From the NCBI GenBank assembly GCA_040357565.1, contig JBDODJ010000054.1: a stretch of DNA of 64,000 nt. One strand, 5' to 3'. Below the pieces are notes generated by a model, which saw nothing but the letters and a program-made list of their open reading frames with translations, ran no database searches and was not told the origin of the DNA. A program made the position numbers and the translations under genes. This DNA is from Cercozoa sp. M6MM (taxonomy: Eukaryota > Endomyxa: Ascetosporea). Each line of letters begins with the position of its first letter. The first letter of the stretch is position 1. Shown piece by piece: positions 13,411 through 27,627 of this stretch.

Positions 13411-15390
13411 TCAGGCGAGCTCATCGTATAAGTCGCATATCAACGCATGCGCAGCAAAGTGACCCGGATAGTCCGTTATAACCTTGCGCGCGTACTCCAC
13501 CTGTAAAATATTAGATGCATTTGAGGTGCAACATACAGAGAATCCGATAATACCGCACGATGCCTCTCACCACGACGACGGTAAATCAATGCTGCGTTGA
13601 ATTGCGGTTCAAGAGAATCTTGGTGTTGCAGCGCGCGCTCAAAGATTGACAGTGCGTCATCCCGCGCATTGTCATGACCTCGGAACAACTGAGATGTAGC
13701 ACTATCACATGCGACAGCACACTACGCAGCGATCGAGAGAAGACCAAGTTTACCTGTAGCATACCGAGATTGTTTAGTGCTTCCGCATGCGATGGCACAT
13801 ATGAAACAGCGAGCCGAAAGCTGTTCCATGCGAGTGGCAAGTCAGCCTGGAGAACTGCGACGATGCCCAAGGCGTACCAAACGTCGCCGTGCTCGTCGTC
13901 AGTTCTCGACGCTGCAAGCGCTCTTCGAAGGCAAGACAGTGCCACGTCGAACTGCTGCGCGTAAAAGCAGGCCAAACCGAGGTTGCCCCACACCGATGCT
14001 GCTCCACTGCTGCTCTCTGTAGGGTTTCACACTAATCGAAGGCCGATTTAAGCAGACAATTAAGTTCTTACTGAACAAACCTTGCCAACCGCCAGCAGCG
14101 GCACCGAGGAGCAGCATGCGACGGTACAGTCGGAGTGCGACTTCTGGTCTTGCTGCGTAGAACTGCTGAGCTGCTGTACTCGCGGTGGCTTCGAGTGAAC
14201 TCGGATCACTGTGCTCGAGAAGCAGCCGATACTGCTGTACAGCAGAGTACTCGTCGTTTAGCAGGTCATGCAGTCTTGCAGTCGCTAGAATCAACGGAAT
14301 GTGTCTCGGCCACAGTCGGAGCCCAGCTTCGTAGAGATGCATAGCTTGTGTCGGCTTGTCTTGACGCAGCAGCACCTTGCTGTTCCACAAACGCACCTCA
14401 TGACCTTCGTGTGCGTGTAGAGCTTCTTCCGTGCACCGGCGAGCGTCTTCGTATTCGTGCAGTGCGTAGTAACACTTTGCCATGCGAAGTGTCCAAAACC
14501 CTGCGTGTCAATCCACGCGGAATATACCATATGGCACTGGACATAACTTTGTTGTACTACCACATTTATCCAGCAAGCGAGAAAAACCTACACTCATGCT
14601 GAAAGTTGAGCTTTCGTCGGGTAGCAATCGCCAGTTCAAGAGCTCGGACGACGGCATCGCTGTCTCCGAGTACGTGCAAAAGATAGTCGATTAAGATGGC
14701 AGCAAGGCCTGGCTGGCGCGCCACTTGCTCAACGTCGATGCGAGCCACATCGATCCACTCGTTTCCTTGCAGAGAGGTGCCGGGCAGCGGAGTCACTGCG
14801 CGCCCAGTCGCACGTGTCATTCCGCGTGTCAGTGTGCGAGCTGCTCCAGTCATCCCGCGAGTGAGTCCTCGTGTTAGACCTCGCGTCAGTCCTCGCGTTA
14901 GACCTCGACTATACGCTTCTCGACTTGCCAGGGCTCTCTGTGAAGTTGCTGGCCTCACCACGCCTGTCAGCGGTCTGCCCGACGACACCGGGCGTAACAG
15001 TGCACCAACTTCTTCCTTTCTCCTTTTTGTTTCAAGTCGACGAAGAGACGTCCCAGGTCGAGGTAACGCAGCACTCGCTTGCTCATCGAGACATACGTCT
15101 GCCAGCGAGTCTTCTTCAAGTTCCGTGTCGTCAAAGGGACGAAACTGCTCTGTCATCGCACGCGTTTTCATCGCCCACACAGCACGATCTGTTCGATTGT
15201 GCCGCTGCAACCACAGAACGGAATAGATAGTATAAATAAGCTAATTCAGCTCCACCAAAAGGTGACGTACGCTTGTCTTCACGGGTTTTTCAAGCCATTC
15301 TTCGCACACATTTACGACAGCACTGAACCTGCGTTGACGAAGAAGAACTCGCGCACGTAGCAGCGGAGGCAAACTAACCGAGTCCGACAT
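13411..15390 (-). CDS. BBS8: BBS8 / TTC8, BBSome tetratricopeptide subunit
   Basis: BBS8 (TTC8) is a TPR subunit of the BBSome, the coat that moves membrane proteins through cilia. The ATG at 15388-15390 starts MSDSVSLPPLLRARVLLRQR, followed by the conserved PRPGTSL box and an RPxTG-rich linker with repeated TRGLTRGLTRG. The TPR region carries KCYYALHEYEDARRCTEEAL, QPxALHLY-like helices, FYAARPEVALRLYRRML, NLGLACFYAQQFDVALSCL, DVWYALGIVAVLQADLPLAW and HAEALNNLGML. The C terminus reads DYPGHFAAHALI. The stop is at 13411-13413. Five or more introns; the first donor (GTACGT) follows KPVKTS. Length and domain order match TTC8. Its presence implies cilia or flagella. Confidence 0.93.
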
Positions 15391-15395
15391 TTCAG

Positions 15396-15437
15396 GAGGT
15401 GAACGGTGACCAGGCCCAAAGAAGGTGAATTCACCTC
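15396..15437. promoter_or_regulatory. AGGTGAATTCACCT palindrome plus half-site upstream of BBS8
   Basis: A perfect 14-bp palindrome at 15423-15436 is preceded at 15396-15403 by another copy of the half-site (GAGGTGAA). All lie within 47 bp of the BBS8 start codon, in the 206-bp divergent region shared with the next gene. I infer a transcription-factor site. Confidence 0.4.
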
Positions 15438-15596
15438 TAAACGATGAGTTCCTGATCGCAACTTGGTATATTGCCTGCCTTCCGCCCGGAGGCGGTTTTC
15501 ATTGACATATATAGTCCCTGACTCCCAGTCACTTAACCAATTCGTTTGGACGCAATTTTAGGCAGCTTTTTAAACTAAAGTTCGCCGAAGTGTAGA

Positions 15597-16709
15597 TGCT
15601 GTCTCTGCTTGAGCCGCAACTGTCAAGATTCCCAGACTGTCAATCTATCTGGCGCTAAGTCCGAAGAACGTTTGTGAGCTCCGGGCCAGTCTCAAAATCT
15701 GAGGCTTGGACAGAGCCGTATGCAAGCGAGTGTGTGCTCGCTCTGTACGCATTGCCTGAGGACAAATGCGGTACACCTTGGATTTTCTTTTTTGAATAGG
15801 AACGGAACAGGTTTTTTGCATTTACAGAGGTCGGAAACCGAGTCAACGACGACGCAAGCGAAGTCTGTCATGTGGACCGCTATCGTACGTGCCGGTCGAG
15901 GAGATACTCGAAACCTCAAGTGCAGAGGAGGAGAAGTGTCTGCGTATTCGTGCCCATGAACCATCGAGGCGACCAGTTTATGTCACTCCACCTCGACGGC
16001 ACACTGTACATCCCAGTCGCACAAACAAAAACGTTTCTGGTCGAAGCCTGCGTCGTCCCGCCCTCGATCACGACGCCTTTCTAGATTATATGCTGCTGTT
16101 TGGTAAGTCAGTTCAGTTCATGCATAAAGTAGGAACTTTGTTGGTGTGCACAGAAACTATGTCCGAGCAAGATGAGTTTGATGACAACGATAGCTTGGCC
16201 GAGGTGAGACCGAAGCGGTAGAGTTCGCAAACTTTCACTGCGAGTAAAGCTGCTGCAATCACGAGTTTTGGCACAGAGTTTCGTTGCTGCGACACTCAGT
16301 CGACGAGTCGGCAAACGTGACAATGCGACAAACCCGCGCACTGACGACGACTATGCACGACATGCGGAAACGACAGCAGCATTTTCTTCCAGACTTTGAC
16401 ATTGACTCGACTCAACTGTACCTACGCTGTTACTACTTAGTGTCGTGTTTAATTCTTCCAAATGTGATGTCCCACAGGTGCAGCATGGGCACCACACTTG
16501 AGTCGGAAGATGAAGACACCGTGGAAGAGGATTTCGCGCATGAATATGAGTGAGCTTCTTTTAAATCTATCAGTTTGTCATATTGCCGCTCATGCGCGTG
16601 CAGCACCGTAATGACGCCGGTTTCGCGCGTGTCGCTTTCTCTCCCGTCGCCTATCAATGTTGCAGCTGCACACCTCGGTAGTCGTGCCCCCACCCGTAAG
16701 ACTAGCTAA
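15597..16709 (+). CDS. Unknown protein, basic then acidic, probably nuclear
   Basis: I do not recognise this gene. A plausible chain starts at the ATG at 15597 (MLSLLEPQLSRFPD), continues as AWTEPYASECVLALYALPED, then a basic stretch (KPSQRRRKRS), YVPVEEILETSSAEEEKCL, a Pro/Arg-rich segment and RPALDHDAFLDYMLLF before a GTAAGT donor at 16102. An acidic exon (MSEQDEFDDNDSLAE) and another (LESEDEDTVEEDFAHEY) follow in phase. The end is SPINVAAAHLGSRAPTRKTS with a stop at 16707-16709. The middle exon near 16200-16420 is poorly resolved. Composition suggests an intrinsically disordered nuclear protein. Confidence 0.5.
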
Positions 16710-17813
16710 AACTCTCGTTCAGAAATGAAACTTAGATTTATTGATTCTTGATGTTCCACTTTGCAGATGAAGACGAGCACGTGGCAGTGCGTGGTAGTTG
16801 CGCCGCTCGTCGGCGTTCGCTGATGCCAAGCTGGGTGAGTTCACTACTTCCGTTGCATGGTGGTCAGATAAATTTACATTTGCCGGGAGAGTAGGTTTCA
16901 AAAAAGTCTCCGCATCAAGGGCATTCGTCAACGAAAGAGCTTGAACATCAACAACATGGTGACGTTGACGTCTGTAGTAAGCCGACCGAGACAACTCACA
17001 ACCCACTGACACAGTAATTTAACTTCTCGTACGGTTGGGCAGTACGAAAACTACTGAAACTGGTACCGGGTACCGGATTGTTACTGACGGTTGTCAGTGA
17101 AAAGAAACGAAGCGAGGGAATCAAATGGGTGATTCAGTTTGTAGAAGCGAAGTGAAGAATTACCCCAACTGGGTTCTTACGTCAAACTAGACGGAGTTGT
17201 AGACGGAATCTTCCGTCACGGGGAAAATCGTGAGAAGATTTAACGGAAAAAACCCCTTCTCTCTACAGCAGCCAATGCTTACTTGTAGAGGTGAATATCA
17301 GTACAAACTGCAGAGCAACTGACCAGCTGATGCCAAGGAGATGAGGTTTTCTCTTTGCCAACTGGCAGGCTCAATCTACAGGACAGGCTTTCAGACAGGT
17401 CCAGTCACAGCTCTATAGGCAGTAGTACCGTAGAGCCACAAACTCTTAACTCTTCTTTCTCTTTTACTTCAATGATGGGAGACCAACTGGTCTGTCTGGG
17501 TTTATCCCCGCGGAGACTGCATAATCTGAGTCAGTCTGTAACATGATTGCAGCGCCGAAAGCACCCACGTCAGCCGAGCACGAATTAACCGAACGCGACG
17601 GAACTAACGTAAGACTTTAAATGAAATCGTCGCACACACTGGCATGCATCTTCGCGTATCACGTCACGGCCGGGCACCCCGCATGGCCGCTTTGCATCAC
17701 GTACTTATAGACATTCGTAGTCCGACCGACGCTGGTACAGGGAAATTACATAGCAGACTGACGTGATTGGATCGCAACTCAACCTCGGACGCAAATCGAG
17801 GGGTACTCACAAA
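16710..17813. other. 1.1-kb intergenic region
   Basis: I see no convincing exon chain here. Several frames are open for 60-100 codons (for example 16719-17012 minus) but lack an ATG or splice support. Short direct and inverted echoes of GTAC/GGTACCGG occur near 17060. It lies between convergent genes. Confidence 0.4.
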
Positions 17814-18624
17814 TCAAGCAACGAGGTTGAAGCGTGCAACGGGCGCGGTTTCCGTGCTCTACAACCATAACATGCGTTGCAAGCCGAGGCACGAGTGAGT
17901 ACGGACGCAGAAAGTAAAAACCGACCTGTGCACCGTAGGCCGCCAGACAGAAGCGAACTTCGCTGTTCTCATCGACAAGGTTGTCGGCGATGTCGACAGT
18001 CTCACCCACTTGCGCGAAGGCATCATCGGATTCGTTTGCCAACTCGCACTTGACCATCTTGCGGACTTTGTCGACTAAGAAACTGGGGCATACAAAAGCA
18101 ACATGCAATGGCGCGGTGGCATGTGTTCAAGTACCAGAGACACGGAGACGGACGCTAACAGACACGGCGTCCTCAGCAAGTGCATGCTTGTGCATCACTT
18201 GAGGTTCACCTTTGCCTGTACAGTGTTTGGGTATCAGCGTTTACACAAAAAACAACGACGCAAGCGGAATACTCTGTTTGGCGATCACGAGCGCCACACG
18301 CGGAGACTTCTTCATGCCTTCGACGACAACTTTGACGTACTCCTCGTCAGAAACGTACACGTGCACGCCGGCCTAGGCATGTTTGAGAGTCGCCAACACA
18401 TACACACAGACGGAGTAGTTCCTTGAAGCACCTGTTCACCGAAGCTTTTTGGCGTAAACTCAATATCGACAGTCAGCGTTCCTGGGGCATTCCGGCACTG
18501 ATACAAGTTGTACCAACAAAGCGAAGTGGTGCAGTTATACCCTCATCGCCGATGCTAGGCGACAGGAAGAGATTGCGCGCATCCGGCGCATCCCAGTTGA
18601 CGGCACTTCGCTTCTCCTGCGTCA
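17814..18624 (-). CDS. DUF1349-like beta-sandwich protein
   Basis: The ATG at 18622-18624 starts MTQEKRSAVNWDAPDARNLF, then LSPSIGDEG is spliced in phase 1 to TLTVDIEFTPKSFGEQ. Next are AGVHVYVSDEEYVKVVVEGM with SPRVALVIAKQ, a strand VSVSVRLRVSGT, the exon VRKMVKCELANESDDAFAQV through EVRFCLAAYGAQ, and a final short exon ETAPVARFNLVA to the stop at 17814-17816. The order (W near the start, QAG-like turn, hydrophobic strands, VRFxLxA and a terminal xxRFxxxx strand) fits the DUF1349 jelly-roll fold, related to yeast Ree1. Function is unknown. Length is about 190 aa. Exon borders in the middle are approximate. Confidence 0.55.
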
Positions 18625-19344
18625 TCCTGCAATTTCACATTCTCCTCAGCAATGACAGCGCACAAAGGCTACATACAAACAAACCAGAGCGTGCCGGGCA
18701 AAGCGAGCAACTGAACGTTCTGTTACAACCGATCACATCATGTGCTCTGGGGAGTTACAGGCTTTGTTTTAAAACGCGATGAAGATTTACATCATCTCCC
18801 GCGTGGATTTCACCCTGTGGTCGAACGCAGCTCCACTCGCTCAACATGACGTTTCCGATGCCAATGCTGAAACCACGTGATGGCGGCGTCCGAGGTATTG
18901 TACAAATCGTAATACTGTACACCAGGAAAAAAGTGCGCCGTCACTGCCACAGTACTGGCTGGAGTAGCCAAAATAATGATTGTTGTTCGGCTGCACTGGT
19001 CTATGGTTGAAAGCTGAAGCCGTGCTCTTGTTTTAATAAACCAGACCAACAGTTCACAGTCACGTATGCAGTCTTCGGTGCTCTGTGCCGGGATTTTTGC
19101 TGTACAGTATGAGCCGATTGCGAGAGTGGTCAGCTCGACTGTGTGTCGATCTTTCACCAGAAGAGGGAGTACAATACTTGCCTGGACTGAGTCAGCACAG
19201 ACTCTACAGGCCTCCTTTGAGGAGTAAACTTAGGTCGTTTAACCAGCCGGCAGGTGCAGCTCTACCTTTCAGTTATTGTTTGCTTGGTACCTTTTGCCTT
19301 TTGCATCACTAGCCAGCACCGCAGTTCTTGCCGGACAGCACACC
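18625..19344. other. Divergent intergenic region
   Basis: This 0.7-kb interval separates divergent genes. A minus-strand open frame at 18810-19157 could hide an upstream exon of the DUF1349-like gene, but I found no matching splice chain. Confidence 0.35.
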
Positions 19345-20735
19345 ATGATGTGGAGACACACGATGAAACTTGTGTTGCTCTTCGCAGCGGTGTCGACGAA
19401 GCAGGTGCGGGGTGAGATTTTCAAGTTCGCAGAACGACCGAGAGAATGGAAAGGAGGTACCGATGCTTGAGTCACTGACATACAGTACGTTTGTATATAG
19501 CCCTACTTGCTTTGTCTAAAAGGTCTGGAGCTGCTGTACAATCCAAACGATCCATACCCGTACCACAAGCCACAGCCCGACTTAATCGACGAGCACCACG
19601 AGGTAAACCTACCCAACGTGGGCAGGTTGTGAGGTGCAATGCCTGGTCACGCTTGCTTGTACCTTGCGTAGATGCTGTACATTCACAATGTGATGTACGA
19701 CGAGGATTGCATCGTGGGCACGATGAACCCACTGCCAGCCACTTGGCGCTACGTTTGCATGGAGGTACTCTACAAACCATCGGTGCGGTGCCTGGGTGAT
19801 GTCCATACTATTTCGTGCGTTTACAGAAATGTATGGAGTGCATTGCCATGCTCCAACCGGAGTTGCACGAAGACCGTGAGCCTCGCATGGCATTCGAGTG
19901 CACTGGCACCACGTTTTACTGGGTATGACGCACGCACACGCATCACGTTTCTTGTTCGAGTGCACGAGACAATTCACTCTAGTTGCGTTGACAACAGGGT
20001 CAAGCTGAGAAGGAGTACTTTCGACCCTCAGTGAACTGTTACTACCAAGAAGGACACACGCCACACTGGGTCATGGCGTGCTATCGTACCTTGTTGCTAC
20101 ACTCCCAACGACCAATCTGATACGTTTGTACTGTTTATGGCATCCACACAGAGATCCCAGTCCTGTTCTTGCTGTACCCGTTGGTGCGACTGCTGATGTA
20201 CTTGCTGCCACACAACGTGTGCCCGGTCCAAGACGCTGAGGACATCAACCACTTTTACATGCAGCAGCAGTACGTGGTACAGAGCAAAATCCTTTCCTTA
20301 CAGAGATGATAACATAGACAAAGATATGGGTTGTGTGCGTGAATGTGCAGGTCCGACACCCGATCTTCCAGCACTTTGTCGAACTGGAGGATCGAGAGAC
20401 GACAAAGGTGCTGGGCATTCAACAAGGCGAGTACATCATGCGTGGACTCGAGGCGATTTCACGTGACCCGCAGCTACGCAACCTTATGTTTGCGGTACCT
20501 TGACACAACCCTACCGCTGCCATCCACTGATGCTTCGGACACAAGAATGTGTTGCAATGTAATGCAGGATGTGGAAGAAGACGTACCAATGTCGGATGAG
20601 GAGATGGTGCGCCTCGCCACCGACGCAGAGGCGCTGCGGCAGCGCCTGTATGCGACGCGCACAATGCCGCTCAACCGCAAGCGACGCATGGTGCCGGGGC
20701 ACCCCACCGAGCGCTGGTCACGCTACCACAACTAA
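19345..20735 (+). CDS. Unknown protein with signal-like N terminus and one internal hydrophobic segment
   Basis: Not recognised. Tandem ATGs at 19345 and 19348 and another at 19363 precede KLVLLFAAVSTKQVRGE, a plausible signal peptide. Exons then read KFAERPREWKG|GLELLYNPNDPYPYHKPQP, LIDEHHE|MLYIHNVMYDEDC, MNPLPATWRYVC, KCMECIAMLQPELHED, GTTFYW|GQAEKEYFRPSVNCYY, EGHTPHWVMACYR, then the hydrophobic EIPVLFLLYPLVRLLMYLLP. A charged tail ends PTERWSRYHN at 20735. Donors are mostly GTAC or GTAA. Several cysteines lie in the putative lumenal part (CMEC, FEC, NCYY, ACYR). I infer a secretory-pathway or ER membrane protein of about 300 aa. Confidence 0.65.
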
Positions 20736-21081
20736 CCGAACTCCTAGTAGCACAACTAACCGAACTTTAACAACGCTTGGGGAAGTCGGACTAATCAACG
20801 CGACCTATCACGTACAGTAAATTATACCGGCTGGAGTACTACCGCGTCACCGCGATCAGCCAACTAAACGCAGGTCACGGTGAGCGACTAAGCTACGTAC
20901 GCATATCACGTTAAAGCAAGCCGAGAATTTTAACGAAAATGAAACCCTACAATAACTACATTTCAGGGTGCGTAGTTAACCAACCCCCTGGCGTCTGAAT
21001 GGAACAAAATGGCTGAACAGAACGGGCAGACATCGCATCCTGGGCACCTCGTCCGTCGCTCACGTCATGACGCGAGTCACG
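20736..21081. other. Convergent intergenic region
   Basis: This holds a short direct repeat (CACAACTAACCGAACT-like at 20726-20742 and 20751-20767) right after the stop codon. I see nothing else. Confidence 0.4.
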
Positions 21082-22381
21082 TCAATCCTTGCGAAGCAGT
21101 GACCTGCCGTTGCCGTTGTCTCGTTGCAGCAGACGGCGACGAGCTGCGCGCGTGATCTCCTCTGCATACACAAGATATAACACAGGCTTGCACCAACACA
21201 CATCTTTGTACCTCGCTCGTCGTTCTCACGCTCACGAAGCAGCACATCCATCTCAAACTGCGGGTAAGAGCAGAGTAGGACGAACACTGAGTGCAGGACA
21301 AACACAGCCGTACCTTGGCAACGCGGCCTCGCACACCGCCCTTCTCAACGATACGCTCGAGCACGCGAATGCGCTGATCGCGTGCCTCACGGCGCGCCAA
21401 GGCAGCTGCACACCGAGCGGAAGGATTCTCCAACACATGAAGCACAAAGACACACAGAGGCAGAGCAAAAAGCTTACACTCGTAGTCCTTCATGATGCGT
21501 GCGAGCGGTGACTGCGGGTACGAGGTTTGTCGCTGCAGCTGCTGCGCACGAGTCGGTTTGGTCGGCGGTTCAATCGGCAACGCGGGCACCGACTTGAGCG
21601 TGCGCTGCGGGTGCTGCTGCTGCTGCTCGGTGTGCTGTTCGACAGTGCTCGGAGTGGTGTCAGTCGGAGGTGTCTCAGTCGGAGTGACATCAGCCGAAGG
21701 TGTCTCAGTCGGAGGTGCCTCAGCCGAAGGTGTCTCACTAGTAGGAGTCTTCACAGGCGTCGGAGTGACTGGAGGCTCAGACTGCGCCCGCTGCTCGGAC
21801 TCGAAGGACGGTTGTGGCAACACCGCCTGTTCCGACGATTGCTCGGTCGGTGTAGACTCGGACTCTCCTTGCTGCTGCGACTGCTCAAACGCGCCGTGTT
21901 GTGACTGGCACTGCTGCGACTCGGACTGACCGGCAAGAACAGTGTCATCGGCCGAGTCAGCCACATCATCAGTGCCCTCAGTCTCTGCTGTGGTCACCTC
22001 AGCGACCTCAGCGACCTTAATCACCTCGGTGACCTCGGGAGTGACCTCAGTGACCTTAATCACCTCGGCGACCTCGGGAGTGACCTCAGTGACCGCGGGA
22101 GTGACCTCAGCAGTCCCCTCGGCCGGTGTCTCGGCCTCGAGCACATCGTCGTCGATGTCGTCGATGCCGTCGATGAGCGTGCTGGCGTCGATGGCGGCCG
22201 CCTCCTCGCTGGCACGCGCACCTACACCGGCAGCCGCTGGCGTTCGCTGGCGCCGCCATGTGCGCATCTGGCGAGCCGTGTGAGCCCTGTAACCACAGGT
22301 ACGCCGCATAAAGGCATGCTTTAAAAATAAAAAATATATCTATATAAGTGATAATATTTATATACATACAAAGGTATAGAA

Positions 22382-22422
<41 letters not shown>

Positions 22423-23506
22423 GTTTATGCGAGGCGAAGCAGCAGTACTTGGCAGCGGTGTCGTCAATGACGGCAGTGACCTGGAACTCAATGTGCAGCT
22501 GCACCTTACTGTCGTGCCGCGGGTCAACCGTGAACCACGCCTGCGTCTCAAAGTCGCGCCGCACGTCGGCCGAAAAACGTGCCAGTTCGATCTCCACGCG
22601 TCCGAGACTGTCGTCGACGTCGAGCCGGTCGCGATCGAACACCGTCACTACTCGAGAGGCAATGACACATAACCTACCCAGCATCGACTATAACATACAG
22701 CACATGGCAAAGCTACCGACAAGAGGGGACGACAGCGGAATGCGCAGGAAGACAAAGGGCTCCTCATCGTCAAAGCGGTGATCAGCACCCGGCTCCGAGG
22801 CCGTGTCGGTCTTGTGCGAGAGCTCAATGCCCGTGACCTGTGTGACCTGCAGCTTGACGTACGGCAGCGGCAGGCGCTCCTGTCGCTCGAGCGACGGCAG
22901 CGAGCGCACGCCCAGTATCTTCACCTTGAGTGTACCCAGCGACGTCGTCTTTGGCTGCTGCAGGCACGTGTACACATCCAAGGACACAGACACAGACACA
23001 GACACAGACACGGACACGCGACCCGAGTCCTACCAAACTGACACGTTTACGGGTCAGCTGCGACTTGCTACAGACAGCACAGCACAGGGATAGCATGTGC
23101 AGCAGTTCCAAGCACAGGGTGACACGAGAAAAGGTGTGTGTGTGTGCGTATGGCAGGCGTACCTACTGCGTGCTGCAAGCATCGAGAGGAACTGCGCGTC
23201 CTCTTCGTCGTCATCCAAGGCCGGGTCCTTGTCGGACTCGGCAGTGTCGGCGGCCGTGTTCTTCGAGGACGCCTCGGCATCGGCAATGCCACCGATCGGC
23301 AGAGCGACGCCTGCACTGTTGTCGCCACCGTCTTTGGCACCGGGACCACTCTCGGGTGTCTCGCCCGGGCAGGTGTCGACACTGGTGCCGGCATCGTCAG
23401 CGGCATTGGTAGACTCTGCCGACGGCGGCTCGGCCACGTCGTCGTCGTCGCTGTCGGCGTGCTCCTCGGCGATGGTCCCGGCGAAGAGTTCTTCCGCGTC
23501 ACGACT
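21082..23506 (-). CDS. C2-domain protein with acidic and Thr/Pro/Glu-rich repeats, 5' end missing
   Basis: The 5' part is lost at the 100-N gap; the first visible exon begins at 23506 (SRDAEELFAGTIAEEH) and is very acidic. A C2-type membrane-binding domain follows: TLKVKILGVRSLPSLE, PYVKLQV, a loop rich in Asp/Glu, then VTVFDRDRLDVDDSLGRVEI with QAWFTVDP. Next is a long disordered region: VTEVTPEVAEVIK units repeated near 22010-22110, Gln/Ser-rich sequence, then TPxETPxxxxTP units near 21650-21770. The C terminus is coiled coil (EARDQRIRVLERIVEKGGV, DVLLREREND) and basic (EITRAARRRLLQRDNGN), ending at 21082-21084. An intron holds a (TA)n tract at 22390-22420. C2 domains usually bind phospholipid and Ca2+; Asp residues are present but I cannot confirm Ca2+ binding. 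Confidence 0.7.
22390..22420. repeat. (TA)n microsatellite in an intron of the C2 gene
   Basis: An uninterrupted TA tract preceded by AT-rich sequence from about 22320, in an otherwise GC-rich region. Confidence 0.9.
22978..23014. repeat. CAGACA repeat in an intron of the C2 gene
   Basis: A six-base repeat (ACAGAC) of about six copies, which is TG-rich on the sense (minus) strand. Confidence 0.85.
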
Positions 23507-23552
23507 CTGCACAATGACACACCGTGTAACACACCCACACACACACACACAC

Positions 23553-23652
23553 NNNNNNNNNNNNNNNNNNNNNNNNNNNNNNNNNNNNNNNNNNNNNNNN
23601 NNNNNNNNNNNNNNNNNNNNNNNNNNNNNNNNNNNNNNNNNNNNNNNNNNNN
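23553..23652. other. 100-N scaffold gap flanked by (CA)n on the left and (TG)n on the right
   Basis: Exactly 100 Ns, the conventional value for a gap of unknown length. The left flank is (CA)n belonging to the minus-strand C2 gene; the right flank is (TG)n belonging to the plus-strand SRP54 3' end. A single repeat would not change strand across the gap, so this joins two different repeat tracts. Confidence 0.95.
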
Positions 23653-23777
<125 letters not shown>

Positions 23778-24256
23778 ATGGGTGGCCAAGCCGGCTTGCA
23801 ACGGATGGTGCAACAGGTGCAACAAGACCCGTCGCGCATGCAACAGATGATGCAGCAGATGATGGGAGGCATGGGTGGTGGCATGCCAGGTAGCACTGAC
23901 CTGGCTCTGTAAATGTGTGCATCTGTTTTTTGACTCTGGTTTTTGTACAGGTGGTGGCAACATGGGCAACATGATGCAGCAGGTACACTTGTGTGTCCCT
24001 TATCTATGTAGTGATGTCTGGGTCGTGTGTCGTCTCTGCAGATGATGCAGCAGATGGGCGGCATGGGTGGTCTCGGAAACCTCATGAGCGGCATGGGTGG
24101 TGAGCCACCTCTCTCTCTCCCTCTCATCTTTCGTGCCTGCCTGAGCTACACTGAGCGTATAGTGAAAGAATCCTTTCTTGGTTAGGTGCCGGTGCGGGCA
24201 GTGCCGGGATGGGTGCGCCGCCTCCGGGCATGAGAGGTGTTCGTCGACGTCGTTAG
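23778..24256 (+). CDS. SRP54: SRP54 C-terminal (M-domain tail) exons
   Basis: The exon after the acceptor CAG reads MGGQAGLQRMVQQVQQDPSR in phase 0, then Met/Gln/Gly-rich sequence (MMQQMMGGMGGGMPG). Further exons give GGNMGNMMQQ, MMQQMGGMGGLGNLMSGMGG and a basic tail GMRGVRRRR with a stop at 24254-24256. Introns use GTAG and GTAC donors. In SRP54 the M domain ends with DPR-(hydrophobic)-x-x-MGGxxGLQxMxxQ. The minus-strand SRP54 at the window start ends in LDPRMLQQ, also phase 0, so these exons complete that gene. There is no upstream SRP54 sequence on this strand. The orientation conflict is discussed in the findings. Confidence 0.92.
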
Positions 24257-24512
24257 GCAAGCTCACGTCGCGTACAGTAACAGGACCGGACGTGTACGTA
24301 GTGTACGGTAGTACGCATGCGCATTACGATCGCGAGCTGAGTCAAGCTGTCGGTCGTAGTTTCGTTATATCTATTAGTTCGAATTCGGCGCAGTCCGGTC
24401 ACGGTCTACAACGCAAAGTACTAAAAACAAAAACCGCTGCGCTGGTGACCCGGCACTCGCGCGCATGGGCACCTCACGGTACGGTAGAAACATCAACTAA
24501 AAACAGCTGGAG
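24257..24512. other. Convergent intergenic region
   Basis: These 256 bp are rich in GTAC and CGTAC words. I see no gene or poly(A) hexamer. Confidence 0.4.
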
Positions 24513-27249
<2,737 letters not shown>

Positions 27250-27627
27250 GCCGCTCTCTGCCGAAGCAACGCAACAGGATGAAGTGCTTCGCGCGACTCG
27301 CACGGCAAGCTGTTCTCTGAGAGATGCCCGCCGTGTGAGCACTGGTGTCTCTCAGGGAACACACTATTGCACTCCAAAGATTCCAAGAGAGCACACACGC
27401 CCTCCGGTTTAGAGACACCTTTTTGGATCATCGACCGGTGCGTTTCTCCTGCAAGGTCGAAAATACCAACGCAAAACGAAAAATGGGTGAGAAGTCGAAA
27501 ACTACGTTCCGTTCGACCGGGCTCGACCGCAGACAGCGCTGCGCTAGGCTAGAAACCTCTCACTGGCAGTACACCATACGATACCTACGCTATGGTATGA
27601 TGAAGTGACACTGGCTATTCGGGTATG

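Noticed and set aside
16719-17546. Possible small genes in the 1.1-kb intergenic region
   Set aside because: The frames lack ATG starts in context, splice partners and recognisable motifs.
21077-22309. Two short plus-strand frames rich in Cys-Gly or Ser-Val over 21492-22283
   Set aside because: They are antisense readings of the Thr/Pro/Glu repeats of the C2-domain protein.
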